Of a stretch of 64,000 bases of DNA, positions 36,466 to 44,633 are shown in pieces. This DNA is from a bacterium. GTDB taxonomy: Bacteria > Zixibacteria > MSB-5A5 > GN15 > FEB-12. The stretch is taken from positions 449,392 through 513,391 of the forward strand of contig JADJGQ010000003.1 in assembly GCA_016708025.1 (NCBI GenBank). Reading direction: 5' to 3'. How positions within the stretch are numbered: the first letter of the stretch is position 1; every line of letters begins with the position of its first letter. A program made the translations under genes and the position numbers. The notes below the pieces were generated by a model, which ran no database searches, was not told the DNA's origin, and saw only the letters and a program-made list of their open reading frames with translations.

Positions 36466-37806
36466 TCAGGCGGGCGGGTTCAATACCAGCGCGTCGGCCA
36501 CCATCTCGGTGACGGTTTTTATATCAACACCGAGTTTGTAATGCTTGTTGAGTTCTGACAACTGATCGATGCAGTTGTGGCACGGCGCAACGACCACCTT
36601 GGCGCCGGTCGCCGCGATCTGGTCTGCTTTCATTTGTCCGGCCTTGATTCGTCTTTCGGCGTAGCGAGTCATTGACAACTGCCCACCGCCGCCGCCACAG
36701 CAGAAATTCTTCTCCCGATTGGGATTCATCTCCACCAGATTCGAAACCGCCTGTCTCAAAACAACGCGCTGTGGATCTACCACGCCGCCGAGCCGCCCGA
36801 GATTGCAGGGATCATGGAGTGTCACTGGCTTGGTGTGCTTGCCCGGATCGACCGTGATTTTTTTCTCTGCCAGCATGCGTTCCAATATATCGAGTATGCT
36901 GATCTCCGGAATCTCGTGAGGTTTCCCCCGCCACTCCGGTCCCTCCCATCGATTGGCATTAAAGCCGTGGCCGCACTCCCCGAGGATGATGGTTTTGGCG
37001 CGGAGTCGTATTGCTGTATCCTGGAGGCGTGAAGCGATCAGCGCCGATTTTTCATCATCACCACTGAACAGCCCATAATTGGTGACATCGTAGTTGTCCG
37101 ATGCAAAAGTCCAGCTCACTCCGGCAGCATAAAAGATCTTTCCGGCCGCCAGTAACGAAAGCGGATAGAATTTTGCTTCTCGTGGATTGATCGAATACAG
37201 GTAGTCGACATCCGTCTTATCCAATGGGAGCTCCGCGGTGGGGTCGCCTGTCTCTCCCTGTAATTCCTCGGTCAACCAGGCGATAGTATCGAGCCATTCC
37301 TCTTTCGAGATCCCCATATTATTGCCGCTATTGATCGCGGTGTCGACTGTCGATTGGAGCGAACTCGGAACCAAACCGGCCGATGCCAGCGCGGTACGTC
37401 CGCGGCGAATGATCTGGTGGATGCCGATTCCCATCGTGCAATTGAGCGTGCATCGCCCGCACAGAGAACAGCGACCATACAGCGAATCGACCCATGCGGC
37501 AACACTGCCGGCATCGAGTGGTCGCGCGCCAACCAGCTTCGGAAAGAACCTCCCCGCGACAGTATGCCTGCTCTTATAGAAATCGGCTATCAACCCGGCC
37601 TTGTACGCCGGAATTGCCTCGTTCTCTGGATTGGTCAGGAAATAATGACAGCTATCGGCGCAGAGACCGCAATGCACACAGGTCAGGATCTGCGAAACCA
37701 GTTCTCCATCGAGCGTTGCTTCCAGCGAAGCGATTATCTGGTTTAGCTGCTCGGATGTAGCCGGGCTGTCCAGTTTGCATGCGTTGACATCGGGTCCGCT
37801 GGTCAT
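36466..37806 (-). CDS. DsrK/HdrD-like iron-sulfur protein
   Basis: 446 residues. Two N-terminal 4Fe-4S motifs: C43-x2-C46-x2-C49-x3-C53 (CVHCGLCADSC) and C113-x2-C116-x2-C119-x3-C123 (CSLCGRCTLNC). The C-terminal CCG region has a degenerate first unit (GECGHGFN) and a full second unit (LHDPCNLGR ... NFCCGGGGG). CCG units bind the special cluster that cleaves or forms disulfides in heterodisulfide reductase and DsrK. The gene is 3 nt after a heme-b-type membrane subunit, so the pair resembles DsrMK, which moves electrons between menaquinone and the DsrC disulfide. GlpC- or lactate-oxidase-type relatives are alternatives, but the dsrC neighbour favours DsrK. Confidence 0.87.
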   Translation of the reverse strand: MTSGPDVNACKLDSPATSEQLNQIIASLEATLDGELVSQILTCVHCGLCADSCHYFLTNPENEAIPAYKAGLIADFYKSRHTVAGRFFPKLVGARPLDAGSVAAWVDSLYGRCSLCGRCTLNCTMGIGIHQIIRRGRTALASAGLVPSSLQSTVDTAINSGNNMGISKEEWLDTIAWLTEELQGETGDPTAELPLDKTDVDYLYSINPREAKFYPLSLLAAGKIFYAAGVSWTFASDNYDVTNYGLFSGDDEKSALIASRLQDTAIRLRAKTIILGECGHGFNANRWEGPEWRGKPHEIPEISILDILERMLAEKKITVDPGKHTKPVTLHDPCNLGRLGGVVDPQRVVLRQAVSNLVEMNPNREKNFCCGGGGGQLSMTRYAERRIKAGQMKADQIAATGAKVVVAPCHNCIDQLSELNKHYKLGVDIKTVTEMVADALVLNPPA

Positions 37807-37809
37807 CTC

Positions 37810-38466
37810 TTATGCTCCTGCCTGATCATGTGGAAGCACCCCCCGGCGCCCGAAATACTTACCGAAAGTCACCCGGCTGACGAAGAAAAAGCAGCAATGC
37901 CGAATCTTCCCCAGTGGCAGGTAGAGCAGCAGCAGGATCGCACTGATATGCAGAAGCGGCGTCAGGTCTGGTTCATAGATTGCCACAGCAGCCGCCAGTA
38001 GAAAGATGTCGACCAGAAGATTGGCCAGGAAATCATCCGGATGGCTGATCGCCCGCAAGTACCGTGTGCTGATCCGCTTTATGAGTAACCCAAAACCAGT
38101 CAGACATCCTGCGATCACCGGCGCTACTAAAATTGCATTCCAGAATTGACCAGTTTGCGGAGGCGCGAGCGAAAGCAGAAGCAGCAGAAATGCTGCAAAG
38201 ATCCCTATATGGTAGATCACTCCGGCGACATACGTCGCTATATGCTGACGCGCGGAATCTTTCTCCCACGGCATCATCCCTTCGACAAACGCATAGCGGA
38301 TACCCGCGCTTTCACTCCCAACCGCTAGCGCATACGACTTTCTCTCTCCAAAAGAGCGAGCTTTACGCAAAGCAAGGATCAGGCCGACCAGCGCAAATGC
38401 AAATGCGCCGATCACCGCATACTTCAGAAGAGAAAGTGGCCCAATCCATAGATCAGACACAGCCAT
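37810..38466 (-). CDS. DsrM/NarI-like membrane cytochrome b subunit
   Basis: 218 residues from ATG 38466, which overlaps the dsrC stop by 14 nt. About five membrane helices: PLSLLKYAVIGAFAFALVGLIL, the YVAGVIYHIGIFAAFLLLLL helix, ILVAPVIAGCLTGFGLL, LLVDIFLLAAAVAIY and HISAILLLLYLPLGKIRH. His residues in the second and last helices (ARQH, YHIG, LLHIS, IRHC) are candidates for heme b ligands, as in NarI and DsrM. It should connect the quinone pool to the iron-sulfur partner encoded 3 nt downstream. An in-frame upstream start at 38571 would lie inside dsrC and is rejected. Confidence 0.8.
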   Translation of the reverse strand: MAVSDLWIGPLSLLKYAVIGAFAFALVGLILALRKARSFGERKSYALAVGSESAGIRYAFVEGMMPWEKDSARQHIATYVAGVIYHIGIFAAFLLLLLSLAPPQTGQFWNAILVAPVIAGCLTGFGLLIKRISTRYLRAISHPDDFLANLLVDIFLLAAAVAIYEPDLTPLLHISAILLLLYLPLGKIRHCCFFFVSRVTFGKYFGRRGVLPHDQAGA

Positions 38467-38773
38467 CCGGTTTGGGAAGGCCGGCCAGTTTGCACGCTCC
38501 CTTGGCGGGGCCGGAGGGAAACAACTCATAGATACGGCGCAGCGGAAGACCCGATGATTTGCAGACGGCACGGACCATGGGTGCCATATTCGTTTCCAGG
38601 AAATGCCCCCGAATAAACTCGATCACTTTCCAATGATCGGGAGTCAGCTCATCAAGTCCCTCTTCGACTTTGGCCAGAACTTTAGCGACCTCGTGGTCCC
38701 AGGCAGTCGGGTCAGAAAGAAAGCCCTCTTCGTTCAGTGCCAGAGTCTTCCCCTGTACTTCTATATTCGACAT
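38453..38773 (-). CDS. dsrC: DsrC sulfur-carrier protein with both redox cysteines
   Basis: 106 residues from ATG 38773, with GGAGGT about 7 nt upstream. The C-terminal arm has two conserved cysteines 11 residues apart, Cys94 (KGACKLAG) and penultimate Cys105 (DGCV). This pair separates DsrC proper from TusE, which keeps only the last one. In sulfate reducers DsrC carries sulfur as a trisulfide between sulfite reductase DsrAB and DsrMK. No dsrAB is in this window. It is the first gene of a compact dsrC/dsrM-like/dsrK-like operon. A role in general thiol redox or regulation is an alternative if DsrAB is absent from the genome. Confidence 0.92.
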   Translation of the reverse strand: MSNIEVQGKTLALNEEGFLSDPTAWDHEVAKVLAKVEEGLDELTPDHWKVIEFIRGHFLETNMAPMVRAVCKSSGLPLRRIYELFPSGPAKGACKLAGLPKPDGCV

Positions 38774-38886
38774 CGCAAATACCTCCGTCGTTACCGAACC
38801 AATATACCACCAATTCTGTCTTAAGACCAACAAAATTGTCCACGATGTTTGAGTCGGTAATGTTGTGCGGGAGGCAGAGATATGAT

Positions 38887-38915
38887 GACCGGCCGCCACA
38901 AGCTGACGGCCGGTC
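38887..38915 (-). terminator. weak hairpin downstream of the peroxiredoxin gene
   Basis: A perfect 9-bp stem GACCGGCCG/CGGCCGGTC (38887-38895, 38907-38915) with an 11-nt loop, just past the peroxiredoxin stop on the minus strand. There is no clear T run, so it may be a partial terminator or a structured 5' leader of the dsrC transcript. Confidence 0.4.
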
Positions 38916-38920
38916 TGCAA

Positions 38921-38939
38921 GTATACTAAAGAGTATTAC
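38921..38939 (-). promoter_or_regulatory. dsrC-operon promoter/operator, copy 2 of a shared motif
   Basis: On the minus strand the site reads TACTCTTTAGTATAC and contains a -10-like TATACT (38926-38921). It overlaps the peroxiredoxin stop codon (38936-38938). The shared GTATAC-Y-AAAGAGTA core (plus strand) is identical, apart from Y, to the site upstream of the fur-like gene. No good -35 is seen, which fits an activator- or repressor-dependent promoter. Confidence 0.5.
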
Positions 38940-39634
38940 TTCGGAAGGGATTTCATGCAGAAGAACCAGTCGAGACACTCGTAATCGTCGCCGGCATTGT
39001 CGACACGGTCTTTCGCCACGCCGCAGGAGCCCGGAGGCGGAATGATCACTTTGTCCCCCGGACGCCAGTCCGCCGGGGTGGCTACCTTATGCTTGTCAGA
39101 GGTCTGCATGGCGACCAACAAGCGCATGATCTCGTCGAAATTCCGCCCGTTCGACAACGGATAATAGATTAGGGCACGGATAATTGACTCAGGGTCGATG
39201 AAAAAGACCGCGCGAACCGCCTGCGTATTGCTGGCGCCCGGCTGAACCATACCGAACTTCTTGGCAACATCCATGGTCAAGTCAGCGATCACAGGGAATT
39301 TGACCTCAACGTTTTCCATCCCGCGATACTTGATCTTCTCTTTGATCGAACGAAGCCAGGCAATGTGGCTGTAGTGGGAATCGATCGACAGACCGATCAA
39401 TTCGGTGTTCAGTTTCTTGAATTCCGGCTCCATGGAGGCGAAAGTCATAAACTCCGTCGTGCAAACCGGCGTGAAATCCGCCGGATGTGAGAACAGGATC
39501 ACCCATTTCCCTTTGTAGTCGGCCGGGAAATTGATCTCGCCCTGGGTGGTGACGGCATGAAAGGACGGGGCCTTTTCGCCGATCAGCGGGACGCGAACGT
39601 CATCCGTCCTCTGTGCCAATGTCGATTCACTCAT
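38936..39634 (-). CDS. peroxiredoxin, Prx6 type
   Basis: 232 residues from ATG 39634, chosen for AAGGAG 7 nt upstream; the longer in-frame extension lies between the fur-like gene and this start. AhpC/TSA fold with peroxidatic Cys58 in HPADFTPVCTTEF, and the Prx6-type long C-terminal domain (PADWRPGDKVIIPPP). Extra cysteines near the end (GSCGV, YECLDWFFCMK) match archaeal-type Prx6 enzymes that form intramolecular disulfides. It reduces hydrogen peroxide and organic peroxides in the cytoplasm. It follows a Fur-family regulator by about 31 nt, an arrangement typical of PerR control. Confidence 0.93.
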   Translation of the reverse strand: MSESTLAQRTDDVRVPLIGEKAPSFHAVTTQGEINFPADYKGKWVILFSHPADFTPVCTTEFMTFASMEPEFKKLNTELIGLSIDSHYSHIAWLRSIKEKIKYRGMENVEVKFPVIADLTMDVAKKFGMVQPGASNTQAVRAVFFIDPESIIRALIYYPLSNGRNFDEIMRLLVAMQTSDKHKVATPADWRPGDKVIIPPPGSCGVAKDRVDNAGDDYECLDWFFCMKSLPK

Positions 39635-39665
39635 GATTTGCTCCTTGTGTATTGGTTGTTCGGTC

Positions 39666-40202
39666 TCAATTTTTCTTCTTTGTTGCTTTGCCTGTCGCCT
39701 CACTGCAGTGATGGCAGATCCCCCGCAATTCGATACGCGTCTCCTGCACCCTTCCTATCATTTGCGCTGCAGCCGGAGTTCGCAGTGCTCTGTACTCACG
39801 ACTTTGGAAATCGTAGACAGTTTCGCACTGGATGCAGACAAAGTGATGGTGCGGACCGAGATTGGCATCGAAACGGATCCGATCTGGTGATGAATCAACG
39901 GTATGTAGCAGGTGCAGATCCCGGAGGAGCCGGACCGCCCGATAGACCGTATCGAGTGAAACTCGCGGAATACGCTTCTGTACTCCCTTGTAGATAGTCT
40001 CTACATCGGGATGAAGTTCGCTTGAGGCGACCGCGCGAAAGACTTCTTCGCGAGCGCGCGTCACTTTGACCTGATGCCGATCGCAGATATCGTAGAAGTG
40101 ATCGATCCGCTGCGCTATTTCTTGCCCGTTTTTCAGTGCCGTCTCCAAATAAGAATCATTACTACCACATGGATAGTACCATCTATAATCGAAATCGGCC
40201 AA
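39666..40202 (-). CDS. Fur-family metal-dependent regulator, PerR-like
   Basis: 178 residues as the longest frame (TTG at 40202). The conserved domain starts near residue 38 (VKVTRAREEVFRAV), so a shorter form from an internal TTG near 40148 (about 160 residues) is also possible. Winged-helix part with SLDTVYRAVRLLRD, then GPHHHFVCIQC, and a C-terminal CHHC pair; the two CxxC motifs make a structural zinc site as in PerR and Fur. The peroxiredoxin directly downstream suggests peroxide sensing. An autoregulatory palindrome lies just upstream (40237-40258). The nearby AATAAGAATCATTA (around 40149-40162) also resembles a Fur half-site. Confidence 0.85.
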   Translation of the reverse strand: MADFDYRWYYPCGSNDSYLETALKNGQEIAQRIDHFYDICDRHQVKVTRAREEVFRAVASSELHPDVETIYKGVQKRIPRVSLDTVYRAVRLLRDLHLLHTVDSSPDRIRFDANLGPHHHFVCIQCETVYDFQSREYRALRTPAAAQMIGRVQETRIELRGICHHCSEATGKATKKKN

Positions 40203-40236
40203 TAGAAGTTCAAACTATTTCAGAAAAAACGCACCT

Positions 40237-40258
40237 TTGTATACCAAAGAGTACACAA
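40237..40258 (-). promoter_or_regulatory. operator/promoter of the fur-like/peroxiredoxin unit, copy 1 of a shared motif
   Basis: Inverted repeat TTGTATAC-N6-GTACACAA (arms 40237-40244 and 40251-40258, 7 of 8 positions symmetric). On the minus strand it contains an extended -10, TGG-TATACA (40246-40238), placing transcription start about 30 nt before the TTG start codon. Binding there would block the promoter. The core recurs upstream of dsrC. Confidence 0.55.
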
Positions 40259-40307
40259 TGACGGGTTAAATATCGGATGAAGTTAGTCGGACTAAAACAA
40301 AGTAAGA

Positions 40308-41267
40308 CTAACGGGTGTCGGCGCGTAGCTGCGCGACAGTCGCCTTGATCCCGTCGTAGTATGATGTGAATCGAAGAGCAGGGAGTGCGTTGCGCAATCT
40401 GCTGCCATCCAGAATGACCGGCTGCTCCTGCAAATAAGCCATCTCTTTCAACTCCCGTAGTAGCGGCGAGAAAAGCCCCAACACCGTCAACATGGTTTTG
40501 CCGACCGCCATATACTTTGGTTTATCCATTCCAAATTCAGCGTAGACTTTCTGCGCGAATTCGTGTACGGAGATGGTCTCATCTGATGCGACATTATAAG
40601 AAACGCCAAATAGCTCCGGTTGATCGATCAACCCGGTTATGACTGCACCAATATCCGGGGTATAGAAGAACTGATGCGGAGTCTCAACCGGTGCAAAGAC
40701 ATTGGCCGTCTTTCTTTTGGCTGCCGCGCTGAAGACCTGCCAGGCCAGGGAGTTCTCCGCGTCGAAACCGTAGAAATCGGGTAGTCGCAGTGAGAGTACC
40801 GACAGCCCATTCTGCCCGTGCGATGCCAGCGCGATATCCTCCTGCTGTTTCCGATACTCTCCCTTAACTGAACAGGGGATTCGAAGATGATCTTCGGTCA
40901 CCTTTTCAGACTGCGGCAATCCGTAGGGATAGACATTGGTGATCAGGATCAACTTCTTCAGCCCGACCTGTCGCGCCGCTTCGAGACAGACATGCATCAT
41001 CGGTGGATACTGCGCAAAATCCTTCTTTGTATATGGAAGGCCTATCGCGTAGATCGCCGTGTCGACTTCTGCAAGCGCGGAACGACATCCTTCTATCGTC
41101 GTCAGATCCGCGGTCTGGATCTCAACCGACTGACCCGCAAATGCGCGCGTCAACTTCTCCCGGCTTCGACCGACCACGCGAACAGCGAGTCCTTGTTTGA
41201 GAATTTCCGGGGTCGCTCCCTTGCCGATCGCGCCCGCCGCACCAAGGATGGCTACTTTTTTCTGCAT
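40308..41267 (-). CDS. NAD(P)-binding epimerase/NmrA-like reductase
   Basis: 319 residues from ATG 41267; a longer in-frame start at 41303 also has no ribosome site. The Rossmann start is VAILGAAGAIGKGATPEIL (GxxGxxG), followed by VRVVGRSREKL and IQTADLTTIEGCRSAL, with AIYAIGLPYTKKD and LILITNVYPYGLP as the sheet strands. The catalytic Tyr-x3-Lys of classic SDRs is replaced by a GEYRKQQ segment that may be equivalent. Substrate unknown; sugar-nucleotide or quinone-reductase roles are both possible. It stands alone upstream of the fur-like gene on the same strand. Confidence 0.82.
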   Translation of the reverse strand: MQKKVAILGAAGAIGKGATPEILKQGLAVRVVGRSREKLTRAFAGQSVEIQTADLTTIEGCRSALAEVDTAIYAIGLPYTKKDFAQYPPMMHVCLEAARQVGLKKLILITNVYPYGLPQSEKVTEDHLRIPCSVKGEYRKQQEDIALASHGQNGLSVLSLRLPDFYGFDAENSLAWQVFSAAAKRKTANVFAPVETPHQFFYTPDIGAVITGLIDQPELFGVSYNVASDETISVHEFAQKVYAEFGMDKPKYMAVGKTMLTVLGLFSPLLRELKEMAYLQEQPVILDGSRLRNALPALRFTSYYDGIKATVAQLRADTR

Positions 41268-41393
41268 ATGCGGGAGTATACAAAGGCTGATTTTCGCTGT
41301 CATCAGTTTTTGATCGAATTGTCAGTGAAATTGGCTGGCCGATCCAACCTGTCCTCTTTAACTTGAGCAGAAGCCGCGACTAGAGAAAGCAGG

Positions 41394-41877
41394 ATGAACT
41401 TCAAGATGAATGAACACGCAGATGCCTTCTGGAGAGAATTTCTGGCAACTCTCCCCCCGGACCATCACGCCCACTCGCGTCCGATCCCGGTCGCCGAAGG
41501 ATTCGGTGACAATCCGGAACTTGCCGAAGAACTTGGGCAGTTGATCCATCAGGGGATCAAGACCGCCACCTGTGCCTCCCTGTGGGAACACGAATTGGAG
41601 GGATTGCCGATCCCCCAGGCGGGCCAGTACGAGATAGTCCTGGATGGTCAGAACCGGCCGCTCGCGGTCTACCTCCTGACTGAGGTGACAATCCGCCCCT
41701 TTTGACGAAGTGGATGCTTCCTTTGCATTTGAGGAAGGCGAGGGGGACCGTTCATTAGAGACTTGGCGCGAAGGGCACTGGCGGTTCTTTGGCCGCATCC
41801 TTAAGCCGCTTGGCCTCGAGGCTGACCCCAAAATGCCACTGATCTGCCAACGATTCCAAGTCGTCCATAAACGATAA
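41394..41877 (+). CDS. ASCH domain protein, frameshifted
   Basis: The first 103 residues end at a TGA in ACAATCCGCCCCTTTTGA. If one T of the TTTT run (about 41699-41702) is dropped, the frame continues FDEVDASFAFEEGEGDRS, then LETWREGHWRFF, and ends at TAA 41875-41877, giving the usual ~160-residue ASCH protein. EGEGDRSLxxWRxxHWxFF is the hallmark C-terminus of this family, so the break is almost certainly a single-base indel. ASCH domains are PUA-like and are thought to bind RNA or hydrolyse modified nucleosides. This is the leftmost frameshift I find in the window. Confidence 0.8.
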
Positions 41878-42132
41878 AATCGGTCTATTAGTCACCCGGA
41901 CAGATCAATCCACTGTTTTTGGGGGCGGCTCCGGCCGCCCAACAGATTTCGCTGCTTCGGATGCAACATTTTGTTTCCCGGCTCGTCATTGCTAGTGAGA
42001 TACCTGAAGACTCATTACGTTTGGCCGGCGCCCCTCTTTTTCAAGGTGGGGCAGGACCTCCCGGCCCGACTTGCACCGAAACAGATTCATAGGCAGTCGA
42101 TCATGTACGCTTGATTGACCAGGAGTGGCATC

Positions 42133-44416
42133 ATGCGATCGATCTATGCCTTGCGGGGAACTTCCCTGGCTGGTCTGCTCATTATTGCGCTGTTCTCATC
42201 ATCCCCTTCAATGGCAACATCTCTCACCGCGACAAGTTTCTCGCCGGAATTGGCGCTGAAATCCGCCACCGCTGAGATCAAAGTCGATGGCCGCATCAGT
42301 GATAGCGGATGGCAGCATGCCTCAGTGATCGATCAATTTGTGGAGATCCGACCGGGGAACAATACCGCACCCGCAGTCGAGACCAAAGTATGGGCGACCT
42401 ATGATGACCATGGCATCTATGTTGCGTTTCTCTGCAAAGATGATCCCAACAGCATTCGCTCCACTCTCTGCCAGCGCGACCAGACGACCAGCGACGACAT
42501 GGTGATGATCGCCCTCGACACCTACGGCAACGGGACCTGGGCCTACGAACTGATGGTTAACCCGCACGGGGTCCAGCGCGATCAACTCTGGTCGGTCTCT
42601 GCGCAGACCGATATCGGTTTCGATCTTGGTCTGGGAGTCCGCCGCTATGCGAACTGATTCCGGCTATCAGGTGGAGATAGCGATCCCGTTTGCCAGCCTG
42701 CGCTTCCCCGACAGCGATCAACAATCCTGGCGGATCGACTTCCGCCGCGTTCGCCCCCGCGACACGTACATGCAGTACGCCTGGTCGGCGGTCGATCGCA
42801 ATCAGCAATGCTATCCTTGCCAGTTCGGGACGATCAGCGGAATCGAAAATGTCAATCCCGGTCGTGGGATCGAATTGCTTCCGGCGTTTGTTGGATATCG
42901 CACCGGCGAGCGTCTCTCAAGCGAATCTTTTCAGGAGCATGACCCCAAGGGCTCAATGTCACTGACCGGTAAGTATACCACCACATCGGATATCACGATT
43001 GAGGCCGCGATCAATCCCGACTTCAGCCAGATCGAATCGGATGCCGGTCAGATCGATGTCAATTCAACTGTCGCCCTGCTCTACCCGGAGCGACGTCCCT
43101 TCTTTAATGAAGGGAGTGACATCTTCCAGACGCTCTTTAATTCATTCTATACACGCACAGTCGCCGATCCATCGTTTGCGGCCAAGATCACCGGTCGGCT
43201 ACCCAAAACTCGCTTTGGACTTCTGAGCGCTGTCGATGAAAACTCTCCGTATCTCATTCCTGTCGGTGAATTCAGCCTGCCCACTTTGAACAGCGGTCGA
43301 AGCTATGTTAATGTGCTCCGTGGCACACAGACTTTGGGGAGTGGCTCTCAGATAGGGCTGATGCTGACTGACCGGCGATTCCGCCACGATGGCTCCGGCA
43401 ATATCCTTTCAGGTGACTATGTCCTTCGCCTTGGGCAGAAGTATGTTATCGATGGTCAGTACCTGATGAGCCACACGGCCGAAATGAATGAACCGACACT
43501 GACTGAGCGCTTCAACGGCATTACCTTCGATCATGGGAAATATACGGTCGATTTCGATGGCGAGTCATATTGGGGGACCGCATTCATACAGCGGATTGGA
43601 CGTTACTCCGAGCACTGGAATCTGACGCTCGACTACAATCAGGTCAGTCCCAGCTATCGCACTCACACCGGGTACGACCCCGTTAATGACCATCGAAGCA
43701 GCTCCATCTATGGTTCGGTGACAGCCCGTCCCAAGGGCGGGATCATTGAGACTTTTCAGCCCGGGGGATTTGTCTTTCGACGGTTCAACTTTGACGGCGA
43801 CCGCCTGAATGAAACCAATGCCCTCAATTGCTTCGTGGGATTCCGGTTCGCGCAGTCCTCGATCTTCATGGCTTACCGCGACATATTTGAGTCTTTTGCC
43901 GGATACGACATTGACGGTCTGTATACGCTGGTTGGACAGTTCTCCGCCCGACCGCATAGTCGTCTATCGACCTCGGTGGAGGTTTACTCCGGCACTGCCG
44001 TGACTCACTTCCTGCCCGTTCCGGAAAAGGCGAACGAATTGACGGCCGTGCTCGGCCTCAATTTCAAACCGATCGACCGGCTGACGATTGAATCAAACAC
44101 AACCTATTACTCGATCTCCGATCGCGCAGCCGACACGGCATACTTTGATGGATATATCTCACGAGCGCGTATTCAGTATCAGTTCGCCAAAGAGTTGTCG
44201 ATCCGACTGGTGGCTCAGTATGACGACTTTGGCCGGGTTTGGTCGGTCGATCCGCTGCTGACCTACCGTCTCAGTCCATTCTCAGTTTTTTATGCCGGTT
44301 CAACGATGGACTATCAGGATTGGCCGGATCTCCCCAACGATCCGAATAGCCCCAGCGCATGGCGGCTGGCGCAGCGTCAATTTTTCCTGAAACTGCAGTA
44401 TCTGTTTCAGGTCTAG
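42133..44416 (+). CDS. DUF5916 family protein with N-terminal carbohydrate-binding-like domain, frameshifted
   Basis: Composite of about 760 residues. ATG 42133 has AGGAGTGG 7 nt upstream and starts a signal peptide (GTSLAGLLIIALFSSSPSMA). The N-terminal CBM9-like domain includes EIKVDGRISDSGWQHA and YELMVNPHGVQRD. The frame breaks near 42628: one surplus T in GATCTTGG turns DLVWESAAMRTDSGYQVEI into a stop at 42657; the rest continues in the next frame with AIPFASLRFP and FNEGSDIF, family landmarks. The C-terminal ~450 residues form a predicted outer-membrane barrel ending KLQYLFQV. These proteins are common in FCB bacteria; substrate unknown. Confidence 0.85.
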
Positions 44417-44518
44417 CGTATTCTCCCACCCTCCGCCGCCCGTCAGCCCGATGGTGTAACCCACCTCGGGACCGGGCGGCGGACTCCAATTAAACCTTCT
44501 CGTCGCCCTTCTTTTGGG

Positions 44519-44562
44519 CGAATCCTCCGCAATAGTCGGACTATTGACGAATCCTCCACAAT
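44519..44562. repeat. direct repeat pair around a perfect palindrome
   Basis: CGAATCCTCC(G/A)CAAT occurs at 44519-44533 and 44548-44562 (29-nt period, one difference). Between and overlapping them is CAATAGTC-G-GACTATTG (44530-44546), a perfect 8-bp palindrome. A CGCCC/GGGCG hairpin lies just upstream. Possible operator for the porin/symporter pair that follows. Confidence 0.6.
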
Positions 44563-44573
44563 CATGGTTCATC

Positions 44574-44602
44574 TTGACTCTGTTCGGTAATTGCCTGATA
44601 TT
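44574..44602 (+). promoter_or_regulatory. promoter of the alginate-export-like/symporter pair
   Basis: TTGACT (44574-44579), 17-nt spacer, GATATT (44597-44602); ATG at 44634. It lies 12 nt after the repeat/palindrome element. Confidence 0.45.
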
Positions 44603-44633
44603 GTCGCTTCAGGTAACGTAGGGACATTTTGCT

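Noticed and set aside
38453..38773. TusE (tRNA thiolation) as identity of the DsrC-family protein
   Set aside because: TusE lacks the second C-terminal cysteine; both Cys94 and Cys105 are present with the DsrC spacing, and DsrMK-like genes follow.
42600..42660. Programmed ribosomal frameshift in the DUF5916 gene
   Set aside because: No slippery heptamer with downstream structure is apparent, the family is normally encoded in one frame, and similar breaks hit many unrelated genes here.
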